Shown one piece after another: positions 12,331 to 29,465 of a stretch of 64,000 bases of DNA (within the stretch, counting starts at the first letter, position 1; every line of letters starts with the position of its first letter). This DNA is from Kudoa neothunni. Taxonomy: Eukaryota; Cnidaria. Below the pieces are notes generated by a model. The model ran no database searches and was not told the origin of the DNA. It saw only the letters and a program-made list of their open reading frames with translations. The stretch lies in contig OZ199840.1 in the NCBI GenBank assembly GCA_964304625.1, positions 3,782,001 to 3,846,000 on the forward strand, in the 5' to 3' direction. The translations under genes and the position numbers were made by a program.

Positions 12331-13409
12331 TTATCATAATTTAAAATGTAGAATAGTGACCGTAATCTAAATCGGCGATAACGAAAGAGTTCGATAATGC
12401 TGAATACGTTATTTTGTTGTTTTTTAGTATTTGATGCAACACGACCTCAGATTGAATATTCTATTTGTAATACATGTTAGTTGCTGTAATCTATTTTATA
12501 TCTCATAGGCCCTCGCATTCGTTTTTACAGGCCATAACACTCAATCGCGTAAAACACCCTTTACGTATTCTAAAAGTTAGGTGTTACTGATGATTTGGAC
12601 GCGTTATCATAATTTCAGGAATCTATAAAAATAGGAACTGCATAATTTATAGACCATTAGGTGTTCAAATGTAGCAAAGGTTTAACGTTAAAACAACCCA
12701 AAAAATTATGGATTGAAACACAGACGTTCCTACCAGAAATTGTTTACGTACGTGTCACACGATTCTAATTTATAATTTTGGGATTAATGATCAGTCTATG
12801 ATCTTTAGTTGTTAGATGCGGCCAGTATTCTGCAATTTTACCAAGCCCATAAAAATAATTAACTTTTTTTGCTGTAAAATAGGGTTTTTAGGCGTATCAC
12901 GTTCACGCTTATTAAAAACTCTATTCCCAACCAATTTTTCATCATTTACCACCCCCGGTTAGAAACCCCTGAACTAAATGATGGAACTAGAAAATTCTGT
13001 ATTCCTTAATTAGAGTCGGTGATTGATAATTATAAAATTATGAAGAAAGAAATGTATTTACTGATTAAAAAATGTTAGAGCATTATTAGAAGCTAAATGT
13101 ATACATTTTTTGGTTTCATACCGATGGATTCTGCTCGACTATGAGAATTATCCAGAGATTACCTTTCAGAAGAGTCTTCAGCTTTAAAATATATTTAATT
13201 TTTATTAAATACAAATAATAAGTATTCCGTAACTATCAATTTAAATCAAATTCTAACTGTAATTATAGTTATTTTTTTAATATTTCCATTAATCTGAAAA
13301 TTATCTTAACAGTAAGAATAGTCTCTGTCAATTTATTAGTCAAAGTTGAGATCCGCAACATCATAGAAACGGGAAAACATTGCAAACAGCAGGCGGGAAA
13401 AAATAATAA
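12331..13409. other. Gene-less stretch downstream of MCM2
   Basis: No coding frame, repeat pair or RNA gene recognised. It lies 3' of MCM2, whose stop codon is at 13410-13412. Confidence 0.5.
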
Positions 13410-17288
<3,879 letters not shown>

Positions 17289-17439
17289 TGTTTATTTCGG
17301 GCTAACAAACAGAAGAAAGGACGAAATACGCTAGTGCTGTGGATTGCGCGAGCGCTTAGTAGGTAAACTAAATTTAATCCTACTCACACTATTCCAAGAT
17401 TTGCGTGCGTAATATCGTTTTGATCCCATTTTTGACGAT
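17289..17439. promoter_or_regulatory. Divergent promoter region of MCM2 and the histone-fold gene
   Basis: Only about 150 bp separate the two start codons, which face away from each other, so this interval must carry core promoter elements for both. Part of it is probably the spliced 5' UTR of MCM2. It contains a local GC-rich block, ATTGCGCGAGCGC at about 17343-17355, that loosely resembles an E2F core. E2F control of replication genes is well known, but here it is only an inference from one imperfect match. Confidence 0.45.
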
Positions 17440-17858
17440 ATGGAACAGCCCACCACATCATTCAAACCTAATCTACCATTATCCAAAGTTATCAAAATAA
17501 TGAAACTCTATCCGGATGTGAAGATTGTGTCCAAAGATGCAGCTAAATGCGCTCAGTTTACCACTGTATATCTTTTGTTCGTGCAGCTGTCTCTTAGCAG
17601 CAATAGAACGAATATTTGTATCGTTAGTTATTATATACATTTTAACAGGAATTGTTCCTAAAAAATATTATATCAAAATCGTATGAGATTGCTTGTGATA
17701 ATAAAAGAAAAACCATTCAACCTAATGATCTATGTATGACACGGTTTAATTCCATTATTGGATAACTATTAGATGTTTAAGTTTGCGTTTGTATTGACGA
17801 TTATTTAGATGAAGTAATAAAAAGTGATGAAATTTACAGCTTTCTAGAAGATAAATAA
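17440..17858 (+). CDS. POLE4/CHRAC1-type histone-fold protein
   Basis: Small histone-fold protein of the POLE4 (DNA polymerase epsilon) / CHRAC1 (chromatin remodelling) / NF-YC group. Exons 17440-17565, 17649-17733 and 17809-17858 give 86 residues in consistent phase, with introns of 83 and 75 nt. The helix-1 motif LPLSKVIKIMKLYPDV and DAAKCAQFTTELFLKNI form the long central helix. KRKTIQPNDL is the classic loop-2 strand before the last helix, and the C-terminus IYSFLEDK matches the FLE ending of POLE4. KRKT plus DL favours POLE4 over CHRAC1, but a single-gene comparison cannot settle this. The opposite neighbour is MCM2, which suits a replication role. Confidence 0.8.
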
Positions 17859-19525
17859 TATTGGTTCTATGAGTTTTCAATGATTTATCGTTTTTATTTT
17901 TGCTTTTTGTTATTTTTTTGCGTTTAAAAAGCTCAAAATTTTAAATCAGCTTTAATTTATATTTTTAAGTGTATATTAAACAATTATTGTGATTTAATTT
18001 GCATCCGCCGCAATCCTTAAGGAGATTTTCCACTGGCTTTAATCCTCAACGATCATAAAACGTGACCTCTCAATCTTCATAAGTCTGGATTTGTCTCGAG
18101 GGGTTCAAAAAGAGATTTAATTCTCATTACTCCTATGAGAAAATAAATAAAAAATTGTAATTGATGTATATTAACGAAATTGTCTGGGAGAAATCTAGAC
18201 AACTTTGTTGGTTAGCTAAAATAATCGACTTATAATCTTGTTAATGAATATATCAAATTTTATGGTCCTAAAATGGAGATAAGCTTGAGAAATTTTCTTA
18301 GTGACGATAACGGTTATTACGGCTCCACTTAATCTCATTTGTTATAGCTCTAAATTATAATTTTTAATGACTCAGTAAATACAGTGTTACTTTAAATTTT
18401 TAACAATCAAATTTTCCACATATCGATATCATCATTGGAAGAATCCGAAACATACGTTGTCTCACGTCGTATTTAGGGTTCTTTTAGTCATAATTACTTT
18501 CAATAAACTTACTACAATTACATGATGATATATGAGGTAATCTTTTTTGAGATATTGAAAAAGATTGAATACATGAAGCTAGACATCTCCAAAATTTTTA
18601 CTACGAGAACCAGATTTATGGATGACAGTTATTAATCCGCAGGTGATATAAAAACTGACTTTAATTTCTGTCCCGTTTTCTTGTCCAATTTTGTGAAAAT
18701 TAATGACGCAGACAACATGCTTTTTTTTAAATTTTGTATATTTCCTCGAAAAAAATATTCCTAGGTATTTTGAAAAATCAAATTAATGTTTTGCCGCACA
18801 ATTTTTACGACTATTTAATTCAGTGAGCATTGAGATGTTAGGCAACATATAACGTATTGCCTTTTTTCTATTTTTTTGTAACAAAATAATCTTAGCTCCG
18901 CTTTCCATTAAAGTTTTGCATTCAGTGGTGACTATTTTTTGTCGTTTGATACTTCTTCACTGATGTCTCATAATGTGGTATGTGCGCGAATCAATACAGC
19001 TGCTTGAGCGCAAATGACAACGAGCTTTATTACCGAACTTGACACCCATATAGCGATGTAATGATTGACTTAATGAGACTAATAATTTTCAATAAAAAAT
19101 TTGATTAAAAAGTGAATCTTTAAAAATTATAATATATATATATATATAGCATAAATAGAATATTATTATCTTACAAATTACGAGGATGCAAAAAGTAGGC
19201 AGTTTATGAATAATTATAAACTTTGTTTTTTATTACTAGAAATGAATATAATAGTTATTCTAACAATAAGGCGCTTTGGGCAAAATTTGAAACTTGAAAT
19301 ATTAAAACTACACTGGAACGATAAATTGAAATTATCTTCATTTAATTCATGCAGCCAGTTCTATGTTACACTTGAGATAAATTAACTTCAAAATTTTGAG
19401 TGAACTACGTCTTATCGTGTATATAAGGTATATAGAAACTACATATAGAAGGGCACGGACTTGGTTTTCTTATCAAAAGGAGTTGCGAGTCCGATTTGAG
19501 TTGGGAAGCGCTGGACTGACTGACT
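17859..19525. other. Gene-less AT-rich stretch
   Basis: About 1.7 kb with no coding frame of note. A short (TA)n run lies at about 19132-19147. Nothing else is recognised before the hAT MITE. Confidence 0.5.
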
Positions 19526-19533
19526 GTCTATAT

Positions 19534-20086
19534 CAGGGGTCGGCAACCTACGGCCCTCAATTATTTCTATCCGGCCCGACATGCATTCACCGGCATAAAA
19601 TTTTTCCTTACTATCTAAAATACCTAAATACTTTTTATTTTGTTATCTATATCGTTTTTCTAAATGTATATGTGTTGTCGATGTAAACAATTTAGCCGAC
19701 TAAAATTAATTTCCATTAAATCAGACGACCGGAATAAATATGACTGTTGAAATAACTTTAAAAATTATTTAAATCAATGTATAAAATATTTTTAAAAAAG
19801 GCATACAGGTACATCTCATGTTATTTGACCTATTCCAATAAATCGTTTTTTCACGAGTTTAACACGGGTTGATTACACTGCAGGTAAGAATTATTTGAAT
19901 ATAATATTTTTGATACGACGTAATTTTATAATTTAAGTGACTATCTTAAATTCTGATTTATATATTTGAGTTCAAAATTTGAATTAAGTATAATTTAACA
20001 TTTTAGTAGATTGATTTTAATATAACCCGCATTAGAGTTAGGTTATTTCTGTTCGGCCCCTCGCTCGAAAAGGTTCCCGACCCTAG
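19534..20086 (+). mobile_element. hAT MITE, long copy
   Basis: A 553-bp non-autonomous hAT element. The left end is CAGGGGTCGGCAACC. The right end, reverse-complemented, is CTAGGGTCGGGAACC. Flanking octamers are GTCTATAT (19526-19533) and GACTATAT (20087-20094), a 7/8 match. The right ~120 bp aligns with the shorter copy at 6113-6457. No open frame of its own; an overlapping 96-residue frame is chance. Confidence 0.8.
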
Positions 20087-20094
20087 GACTATAT

Positions 20095-20961
20095 TATATG
20101 GTAAGTTACAAAATTATCTGAAATTATTCAGCGAATCTTAGGAATAAATTACTACCGAATATTTTAGAATCCATTGAATTGCAAAAAATAACGACTGTAT
20201 GATAAAAAAATGCAAAATGGTGCCATTTGTCGTTTAAAGGTTAGAATCCCTGGAACACTTGAAACTTATTTGGCTGATGAATTTTAACCCTCCAAGGTCA
20301 AGCTTGCTCTAAGCACTCCAACGAGTAATCTGCAACATCCATCCCTATTCATTTGAGGTAGTTTAACCCATTGAACATCCTCATCTCGAGGGACCACTAC
20401 CTCAAAACCTACTTACTTCAACTTCCATAACGTTGATTACGTGGACTTCTAAAATAAATTTTTATTATCTTATTCGCCCTCAATGATTTCGACGTATTCA
20501 AAAGTACAATTAGACACTAACCACTAAAAAAAGTCTATAACTACAATTGTATCACGCTAATAATGAGCCTAAACTCTAACCATAGTCTTCATTATATAAT
20601 AAAAACATATGTACAATAATCTGTGCCTCGTCAGAATTTGAGTGTATGCGGTACGGCCGACTTAACTAATTTTTACATCTATACAAGACTGAGCAAAGAA
20701 AAAAAAATTGACAGCAAAAAACAATACAAACAAAAAAAACGCCGTAAATCCAATTGAATAAACAAAATAATGGTAAATTTTACATAAAACAAATAAGTTT
20801 AACGAGAAGCAAACAAATTTTGATCCATAAAAACACTGATATTGTTGGGTTTAAATAAATCAGAAATAATGACAACATTTCAATGTTCTTACGCTGAGAC
20901 GGATGTGAAGTTGAGGATAAGGAGTTTTGAACAATGTGGGAGTTTACGAATCCGACTCCAA
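20095..20961. other. Gene-less stretch 3' of BRPF
   Basis: No coding signal or repeat recognised. It lies downstream of the BRPF-type stop codon (20962-20964) and probably holds its 3' UTR, but I could not pin a polyadenylation site. Confidence 0.45.
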
Positions 20962-23900
20962 TTAACGTGTAACACTACCACCATTGGTTTTTTTATTTTG
21001 CACGAGTGACAATGCGAATTTGTAGCCTTTGGTGAACACGTCGCATAGTTTTAAAGGATTGTTACGGCAGAAATTGTACACGCAATGGTTATCGACTTCG
21101 GAGTCGATTCCTAACGGTTGTAACATTTTTCTTGATAGGACTTGAAATGTGCGATTAGTATCAAAAAACACAACAATGTAGAGTCTTTTGGCAGGTTGGA
21201 CGTTCTTAGTATTGTTCACATCTTCACCAAAGCTGTTCAGAATAAAATTTTGTATTCGTTCAAGGTTATGGATGGTGATTCGGTATTTTGAAAGTTGGTT
21301 TACAGTGCTATCAGCTTCAATAATAATTCCGGGATAGGCAGAATAGCCGACCATTTTCGCCCACACAATTGTCAGTGGTTCTATGACTGGAGGCACGATT
21401 TTAGGATCTGATTTAATTTTATAAGGCGGTTTGGATGAATAATACACACCACATTTATTAACCAAATTAAAAAACTTCAACACATTGAAGGATTTGAATT
21501 TGTCTAGTGTTTTATAAGGAATTCTGAAAGATTTGCATTTGAACAGATCCACATCCACATCATCATCCACATCATCGTCATTATCGTTGCTTGATAATTT
21601 AACTGATTTTGATGGTGGAGAAGAAAGTCCTATGGCTCTTCTCGATCTTTTAGATGGCGCTGAATTATCTGAAATGTTTGCAGTTGCCTTGGGTTTAATA
21701 GCAGATGGAGTTTTTAAGGATTTGGTCAGAGATTTTGACGAATAATTACTAACAGTACTTCGACAAGAGTCACCCTTTGATATTATTTTCGATAATTCTA
21801 ACTTTTCAACAGATTTTCGCGTCCGTGTAGATCGGGAACTAGTAAATTTAACCGCGCTGTCTAATGACACCTCATCACTAATATCAGCGTTATTTTCGTC
21901 AAAATTATTTAACAAGCTTTTGGTTTCATTGGGAGATGTAGATTTGTGTGAGCGACCCCGAGTGGTGACAGAAACCTCTGAAGTTTTGTTCTGGGGTGAT
22001 TTTTTTCGAGTTAAACGATTTGAACTGGGTAGATTTGTCTCAGTCGGCTCATCTGCAATAGAAGATGATGGTCGATAACCTGAGGAAGAAGGATTTGTCA
22101 ATTTGGACGTTGAAGAACGGGTGGAACGATAGGTAACGGTGGCGTTTTGACCGGTGGAATCTGATTTTTCCACCTTTTTAATACTTTCATTATCAGCTGA
22201 ATTCTTTCTATCGAGAATGGCAACGGCGGGCGATTGAGTACGCTGAACACTCGAGGAAGATGGATTCTTCAATTTTGACGACGAAGAACGAGTGTTGCGA
22301 GAAGAAATGGTAGTGGTTGGGATGGCTGAGTTCGATTTTCTCGCTTCATTATTATCACCACTAACACCAACTACATTGGTTCCAATAGTAGCAGGATCGT
22401 TTTTTATTTGGGAGCGAATATTTGATATTGGAAGTTGCTCGGAAGAAGTAACAATATTTGGTTGAGATCGAGTGATCGATTCTTCAATAGTAGAATCAAA
22501 AACTTTAGGTTCTACCACCAAACGTCTTCGAATTTGGTCATAACTTGTTGGAGATTTTCCTGGAATACCTTTCCTTGGTTTTCTTATTGGCTTAACAGTG
22601 TCTGAAGGTTGAGTAGGCGCTTGTACAGAATTCAAAGCATTATTTTGATTATTATCCATAGTAGCAGAACGTTCCGCAACAATTTCATTTCCTTTAATTG
22701 AGTTATTATCCACGTCTGTCAGAATAGCTTGTGGGCTTGCTTCTACAGAGATAACTGTTATATAAGATGTGGAAAAATACAAAATACTTGGGTTTGGTTG
22801 GTTGTTATCCACAACACTATTATACAAAACCGATTTATCTAAATGGGAGTTGAATGTGGTGTTAATGCTCAAAAATTGAATACCACAAGCGTCATGTGAC
22901 ATAGTATAGTTCTTATTTCGAAGTTGCTCTTTGAAGGTGTTGATAAAGTGAAATTTGAACTTCCCGACAGGGAAACGACGCCTTACGATATTTCGTATCG
23001 TCTAAAATCAACAACTCACCGCTGTCCACAAACACACATCAAATAAGGTTGAAAATAAACATATATAAACTAATACATTCTACACATTATATTTGCGAAA
23101 ATTGATAATTAGATGATATAAACGTGAGCTAACACTAATGGAGAAGCTATAGTTAAAGTTAATTCTAATTAAAGCTACAGGTAAAGTTATAATTAATTAA
23201 AGTTATAGTTTAAGTTATAAATAAAGTTGTAGTTAAGGTTATAGTAAAATTACCATTAAAGTTAAAATCAAAACAATAGTTACTTAAAGCTATAGTAAAA
23301 CTATAATTAAAGCTATAATTATTTAATGCGATGGGAACTGAACAATTTTTAAAAACAATGGTGGTAATTCACCGTCTTTGTTAGCTCGCAGAATGAATAA
23401 CAAACAACCTATTTTTCAAATCTAATTGTACACCAACTGGTCTCAAGTAGAATCATTAACATTAATCCAGTTATTGTTTGTTGCATGAACCGACAACAAT
23501 ACATTAAACAAGCTGATTAATCTTGATAAATTATGCCAATTAAATTCGAATTATTGTAATAAATGAACAGATTAAAACTTAGGAATTATGCAATACAATT
23601 AAAAAACAATATAATATGACATACCATAAACAAATCATGATAATTGCTTTTGGTGGCAGCATGTTGGGAGGATTGTTGTGGTGACAACTGGTATAGTTTG
23701 TCGAGGTAGTTGAGTGAAAAATTATGGAGTTGGTCATATAGATCAAGAGGGTATACGATGTTCTTCAGATAAGAAGGACTCTTAGGATCAAGCGTGGCCA
23801 AATTACGAATCATGAATGCACGTACATTGTGCACTCGTAAAGCTATTTCTTGTTCGTCGTCGCAGCCAACCACCAACTCGATGAACATTTTTACGATAGC

Positions 23901-26697
23901 CAAAATGATTGTTTCAAAATATGTCAAAAATTGTACCACGTTGAGCTTATTCAGCTGATTTTTTGTGGTTTTGAAATCGGCAGAATTTTGCTCATATCTG
24001 CTCAATTGTGTTTCATGCTTGCTAGTTTCGATATCATTAACATTAGCAACAGCAGAAGTGCAAGCAGCTGTTTTGGTGGTATCCAAATTGGGTGCACAAG
24101 TGGAAGTGTTGTTGGATGAGGCAATCACAGCAGTGAGACCACGAACCAGTGGAGAACCATTTCTCACGAAACGCTTAATTAGCCAATATTGATAGACAGC
24201 ATGGACCAATTGTTCACTTTTGTAAAGAGGTAACTGAAGGGATAAATCATTTAATTGGTCTTTTCCAACGCACGAGATTTGAACAATCGGAGTTCGATTG
24301 CTTTTGTTTTTAAAGCCAGTAGAACTACAATTATCGGAATTACTTCCCAAATCGCTGGAACAATTATCATCATTATTCAATATATTTGTTTTCTTTGAAA
24401 TAATATATCTTGTTTCGGTGTTTTTCTTCTCATCACTAACAGTATACGACTCGGAATGACCATTCATAGCCTTGGAAATATGGAAGAGACAATAGCATTT
24501 AAATTTGGGGTGTATTTCGATGACATTTCCGTTGTGATCGAGTCGTTTGGTGATCTGAAACACGAGCAATCCAGAGGCTTGTGCACAAGAAACATGCATA
24601 GCTACGTAACAACTAGCATGCATGCATTGTATACATGCTCCGTCTTTGGTGCTGCATAAGGTGCAAGTGAGTTTAAAACGATCACTAGTTATGGCACTGG
24701 TATCAATCGGCTCAAGAAACACCGTGTTCGCAAAAGTCACATCACCAATCCACAAAGCGCACACCATATGACACCATTGTTGACTATCTGTCTGTTTCAT
24801 AACACCAAAGTCGTTTGGACACAAACAACAACTAATAGTGTTTGAAGGTGATGCGTTACATCGTTGACAAATCCATGCATCGTCTGGAATATAAGGAATA
24901 CCATAGCACTCTTGATGTACACCAACGTTGCACACATCACAATAAACAATCACATTGCCAATAGCACACTCCTCATCGTTACATATCTCACAATAGGACT
25001 CTTGTTGGTGGATTTTGGGACTGACTGGCTCACCAAACAAATTCCGACTCTCATATTTGGCCATACGCTCCAATTTGTCTATTATCCCTTCGAATGTTAT
25101 TCCATTGACCAACAATGTCACAACATTGGGATTGCAATTTTGCGGCAAACGCTCAGACATTATTCCAGGAAATAAAAAATATTCGACGAAAAAATTCCAT
25201 GATGATGGGTCCAATCCTTGTATCACTTCTTGAAATTTTCGTTCAGTTGTCTCGTCGGAAAAAACCGGTTGTCCTTCTCTGCTCCATTCGACCACTCGCC
25301 TGGTGTTCAGACACACGAGAAATGCCAAATCTTGCTCATCCATGTCGTAATGAAGATTGTCATAGTAGCGTTGTTGTTCATTGTTGTTGTATTGGTACAG
25401 AACGGGAGAGTCTATAATTCTGGACTTCTCAGCATAATACACCGGCTTTCCATACTCATTGAACCACTCGTCGGCGTCGGCGTCATTGTCTTCGTCTTCG
25501 CTATTAGCGGGACCTGTAGTTGGTCCACCAGACAAAGCTTTCAAACAACGTTCCAATTTGGTATCAATTCTGAAAGATGGTTGAGGTAAGTGGCTTCCAT
25601 TGGAGCCAATTGCAGTAGGAGATATTTTTTGATTATTAGAACGTTTACTATTTGGTTTTTTAGCATTGCGCTCAAAATTTTTCGTGGGTGGTTGTGCGGT
25701 GGATGATCTTTTGCGTGGATTATCATCAAAATTAAAAACATTGGAAGATCTCACATTAAAACGCTTAGTTATATCGATTTTCTCTGTTGGTTTATCACAA
25801 ACGCCATTAGTACAACTAACAACGGCATTGTTGCTGTTGATGGCTGAAGTTGGGGTGTTTACTGTTCCAGGGGAATTAGATGCTTTAGTTGAATTGTTGT
25901 TCGAATTTTTTGGGTTGGTAGAATTGTTGCCACCGAGTTTAGCATTAGACAGTGGATTAGTTGAACAGTTGGCATCGTTGCATTTAGATGGATGATTGGA
26001 GTTAGTTGATGCTGGGGTGGTGGTAGGAGTTCTTTTTCGAGGGAACTTTCTATGACGTAAGCCCAACAATGTGTTGTTAGCATTATTCACATCTTGCAAT
26101 CCACCACCCAACACCCTAGGACCCACCTTGTGGATTGTTATGGGTGCGATGGATTCGGCGCTACTATCCACTCGAAAAACACCGCTAATAGCATTGACGT
26201 AATCGTCGCATTGTAAATCGTCATCCATATTCATCAAATAAAGTAGATTTTCGGTGACAATTTTTAAAAATATCCTTGTTCCGGATATATTGCTATTATT
26301 TTGTGTGAATTCCAGCTGCACCATACGCTGAGATTCATCATAGGTCATAGGAGTTAATTTGTTACTCTTGTTTGGTCCATTAGCATAGTAGAGACGTTTG
26401 TTTCCGCCAACCATCAACCCACTAAACTCGGAAGGAGCTATTTGATAGATCTGAGCTCTTCTGTTTGGTTTGTTCGCTAAATTTAAAATTAATTGATTGG
26501 TATAAAACCATGTGAGAAATGCGCCTGGATGGAGAATATTAATTGGTATTTCATGGGTTGGTACCACTATCACTGGTTGCACCATACACGATCCATCAGA
26601 TATCAAAAATTTTAGTTGAATAACTTTTAAAATTACGCTTATTTCGATGTGGATCAGCTTCCGGTGATGATTGTTCACCCATTGCAGAGACGCTCAT
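20962..26697 (-). CDS. BRPF-family chromatin reader/scaffold
   Basis: Homologue of BRPF1-3/Br140, scaffolds of MOZ/MORF histone acetyltransferase complexes. Model: 26697-26637, 26476-23625 and 23001-20962, about 1,650 residues (human BRPF1 about 1,210); phases agree. An N-terminal BRPF motif MTYDESQRMVQLE precedes a long Asn/Ser/Thr-rich linker. PHD1 (YCEICNDEECAIGNV to WICQRC), a zinc knuckle (CCLCPNDFGVMKQT) and PHD2 (CTLCSTKDGACIQC) lie near residues 510-680, with VCALWIGDVTFANTVFLEP between. RFVRNGSPLVRGL matches the BRPF segment before the bromodomain. The bromodomain is degenerate and split by a 623-nt intron: SYLKNIVYPLDLYDQL fits the ZA loop, but the KYN Asn is missing. After a Ser-rich basic linker, a PWWP domain (IVWAKMVGYSAYPGIII, YIVVFFDTNRTFQVL) is near 1,507-1,640. 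An alternative start at 26678 reads through intron 1. Confidence 0.88.
23120..23330. repeat. Degenerate tandem repeat in the BRPF intron
   Basis: Roughly 200 bp built from diverged copies of a ~12-bp unit of the form AAAGTTATAGTT, in one orientation on the + strand. It lies inside the 623-nt intron that splits the bromodomain remnant. It looks like an old minisatellite; no coding capacity. Confidence 0.6.
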
Positions 26698-27514
26698 GAT
26701 GCGTGGTTTATTCATAGTTATACTTTTGGAATTAGTCATTCGACTATCTACTGCACTTCTAGATTTAAAATTGCTGGTAGATTAGGGTTGGAATAAACAC
26801 AAATAGGTCGAGTACCAATGCGAATGTGTTAAATTGTAGGATCAGCGAATATGCCAACCGACGCTTATTCCTAGCTTCCGTATGGTAGCGCATTCAACGG
26901 TTACTATTGAAACGATTTAAATAGCCTACAAAGAGTCTAGTTGAGCTTTTAAAATTATTATCAGGTTAAAAACATATCGATTGTTTAGTATTGAGTAGCT
27001 GACCCTATACAATAATTTCCATACACGGACACGTTTAATCCTAGTAATCCGCTGTCATTTAAAATTGAATTAAAAACCTGCCGTAAATAGCATAACTATA
27101 CTCACACAACCCATCGGTGTGTGTAATGAGGTTAGGTGATGTAAACACCTTACAGCTTACTGTGAATTACCTAGTAACAATACCACCGATGTCACTCGCT
27201 CGATGTCGATAAGATTTATGGGTGATCCTAAAAACAATTACTGTATTGTTGTTATCGTAGAGTGTAATTTCAGTTTTTTATATTCTCAATTTTAACTAAG
27301 CATTTTATATGTGTCTTGAATTAATCTTAAAATAATTAAAAATGTGGGGTATTTGTGTTAGTTTAAAAAGTTGATAGATATCGCTTACAGGCTCATTTAT
27401 TATCTTAAAATTAGATTACAAATTAGTTAATTTTATAAAACTTGGAGTGATAGAAAAATTTGATTATTTTTGTTTTTTGCTTCATTTAGAATGGAGCGGT
27501 GTAATAATAAGAAA
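26698..27514. other. Upstream region of BRPF, no gene seen
   Basis: About 820 bp without a convincing coding frame. It should hold the BRPF promoter and possibly a non-coding first exon. No motif that I can defend. Confidence 0.4.
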
Positions 27515-27516
27515 TA

Positions 27517-29463
27517 CAGTCGAGATTGTTTATTGCGTGACCGGATATTGCATAATTCCAAAATTTCGACGTTATTCTTTTTAGAGAGAAACCTAGTTTT
27601 TTGGTATAGTTATTATTTTGTCATTTCGCAAACATTGTTAACATTGCCAAATGAAAAATTTGTTTATTTATATGAAGTCTCGTTACTGCGTGGAAACATT
27701 TTATTGTGTGGTTGTTAGACACGCCAAGATTCGTTATTGCGTGGTTTAGTGACCTATCTATTTAAAAATAAGAGTGTTTTTTCATTATGTCCTGTTGAAA
27801 ACGTAATAATTAAGATAAAAGAGAAATCATTGATTATTATAATTCGATGAAAATGTTGAAAATTGTCGAAAGAATGACTATTTCTATGTTTAAATTGAAT
27901 GATATGATTATTTATGTTGAATATTAATATATTTTCGCGTTTAAGGTCATTTAAAAATTGATAGAATTCATTCACACGTACAAAAATTCAACAATTCGGA
28001 TATTGAAACTAAAAGGAGGGCACATAATTCGGGAAAACTAAAAATATAGATGTGAGCTGTATGATTGGATGGTTAAACAATGATCAAATGATAATGTTCT
28101 GCTGAGATGTGTTTTTATCGAAGTTGCTTTATATATCGCAAATAAACAAGAAATTTCCAATTTAAAGTCTAGTTAAGGGTGTTTTTTAGATTCCACGTCA
28201 AAATATGGGATAGCTTTCAAAATGTTTCATGATGAGGCTGCGATTACAGATATGTCATCTCTTGACTCATGGACTGTTGAAAACATTAATTTGTCGAGGC
28301 GTATAGTCCTAAAGACGTCATAAACATTGATGAAACTGTCCTTCTTTATGAGCGGTTACAAAACATTAGTTATGTTTTAAAGGATGAAGTCGGAATATAA
28401 GGGACAAAATATCAAAAAGAGAATGAATGTTTTACTGTCACTTTTATTAAATAGGGCTAAATTCCCATCAGTTTTAATTGGTAAACTTCACAATCCCGGG
28501 TATTTTAACTGATTTAATCATCTTCCGCGTGAATATTATTCAAGAAAAACACATAGATGATGTGTAGTATAGTTATGAAGATTACGAGACAGTTGAGCAA
28601 AAGAATGATAGATGAGAGCAGAAAGGTTTTAATTTTGTTGGATCAATGTTTTGTTCATCCCAAAAATACAAATAAAATTTTCCAATCTATTAATTTATGC
28701 ATCATTAAATGCATTAAATAGGTACAGGAATACAATGACCAAGCACACAGTTTTGTGTGAAGATTCTATTATCGAGAAATATACATTACTAAATGCAATC
28801 TTGTCATTAACTAAATTCTGAGGAGAATTACGCTAGAAATTATTACCAATTGTTTGGATAATTAAAAATATTTGATGGTAGTAAATAAAACTGCAATAAT
28901 AAAGTTACGAGCAGTTTATAGAACAAGAAGATTTAAGAAAAATATCCCAAATCAGAAACAGTTCTTAAAATAAAATTTTATATATATCAAATTAATTTAA
29001 TTTAAATTAAGTCGAAGATTGCGAATATATTTTTGACGATGATAATGCGGCAACATATGAGGATTAAAACCATGTGGACTTATTGTTAATCAAATGTTAT
29101 AGAATCAATTATTAAAGAAGTCAAAATTTTAATCAAACATATACAAAATATAATTAACATTTTAAAGAAAGTTTTATTTCAAGAAGATCTATTTGGATAA
29201 TTTGATTCATATCCCATAAAGGATAGAATTTAAAAAATATCAATGGAAAGGTTTCGGCAAAATTTAAAAATCTTTCCTTCATTGAACTCAATTTTATTTG
29301 TGTTCTAACAAAGTTTGTTTGTAGGAATAATCATCGAACGTATGCACACGCAAATCATATTTTACAGTTGGTCGCGAGCGCATAAAACTGGATATGGCGT
29401 AAAAACTTTTATTGCGTGGTTTTTTACGGGTCTCCAAAACCCACGCATTATCCAATTCGACTG
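27517..29463 (+). mobile_element. Decayed Tigger/pogo element with both ends
   Basis: A 1,947-bp Tc1-mariner-superfamily element of the pogo/Tigger type. It starts CAGTCGAGATTG after a TA (27515-27516), and its right end, reverse-complemented, starts CAGTCGAATTGG next to a TA (29464-29465). Both ends continue with a TTGCGTG/ATGCGTG motif. Inside, broken frames keep pogo transposase blocks: YSPKDVINIDETVLLYERL near 28290-28350 (first catalytic Asp in NIDET), YQKERMNVLLSLLL near 28410, LIGKLHNPGYF near 28475, and VLILLDQCFVHP near 28630 (second catalytic Asp region). Many stops and frameshifts make it inactive. Confidence 0.75.
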
Positions 29464-29465
29464 TA

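Noticed and set aside
17566-17661. Read-through of the histone-fold frame (VYLLFVQLSLSS...)
   Set aside because: Splicing at 17566-17648 gives ELFLKNI and KRKTIQPNDL, which complete a canonical histone fold; the read-through does not.
21533-21745. Ser-rich plus-strand frame within the BRPF linker
   Set aside because: It is the antisense reading of an Asp/Ser repeat in BRPF, so it is low complexity by construction.
23850-26083. Plus-strand open frames of 67-123 codons opposite BRPF
   Set aside because: They lie wholly antisense to the conserved PHD region and linker, show no family match, and reflect the codon pattern of the true strand.
26478-26678. N-terminal 67 residues of the longest BRPF frame (starting near 26678)
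   Set aside because: They match no BRPF sequence. An upstream ATG at 26697 with an in-phase 160-nt intron joins directly to NKPNRRAQIYQ, so most of this stretch is probably intronic.
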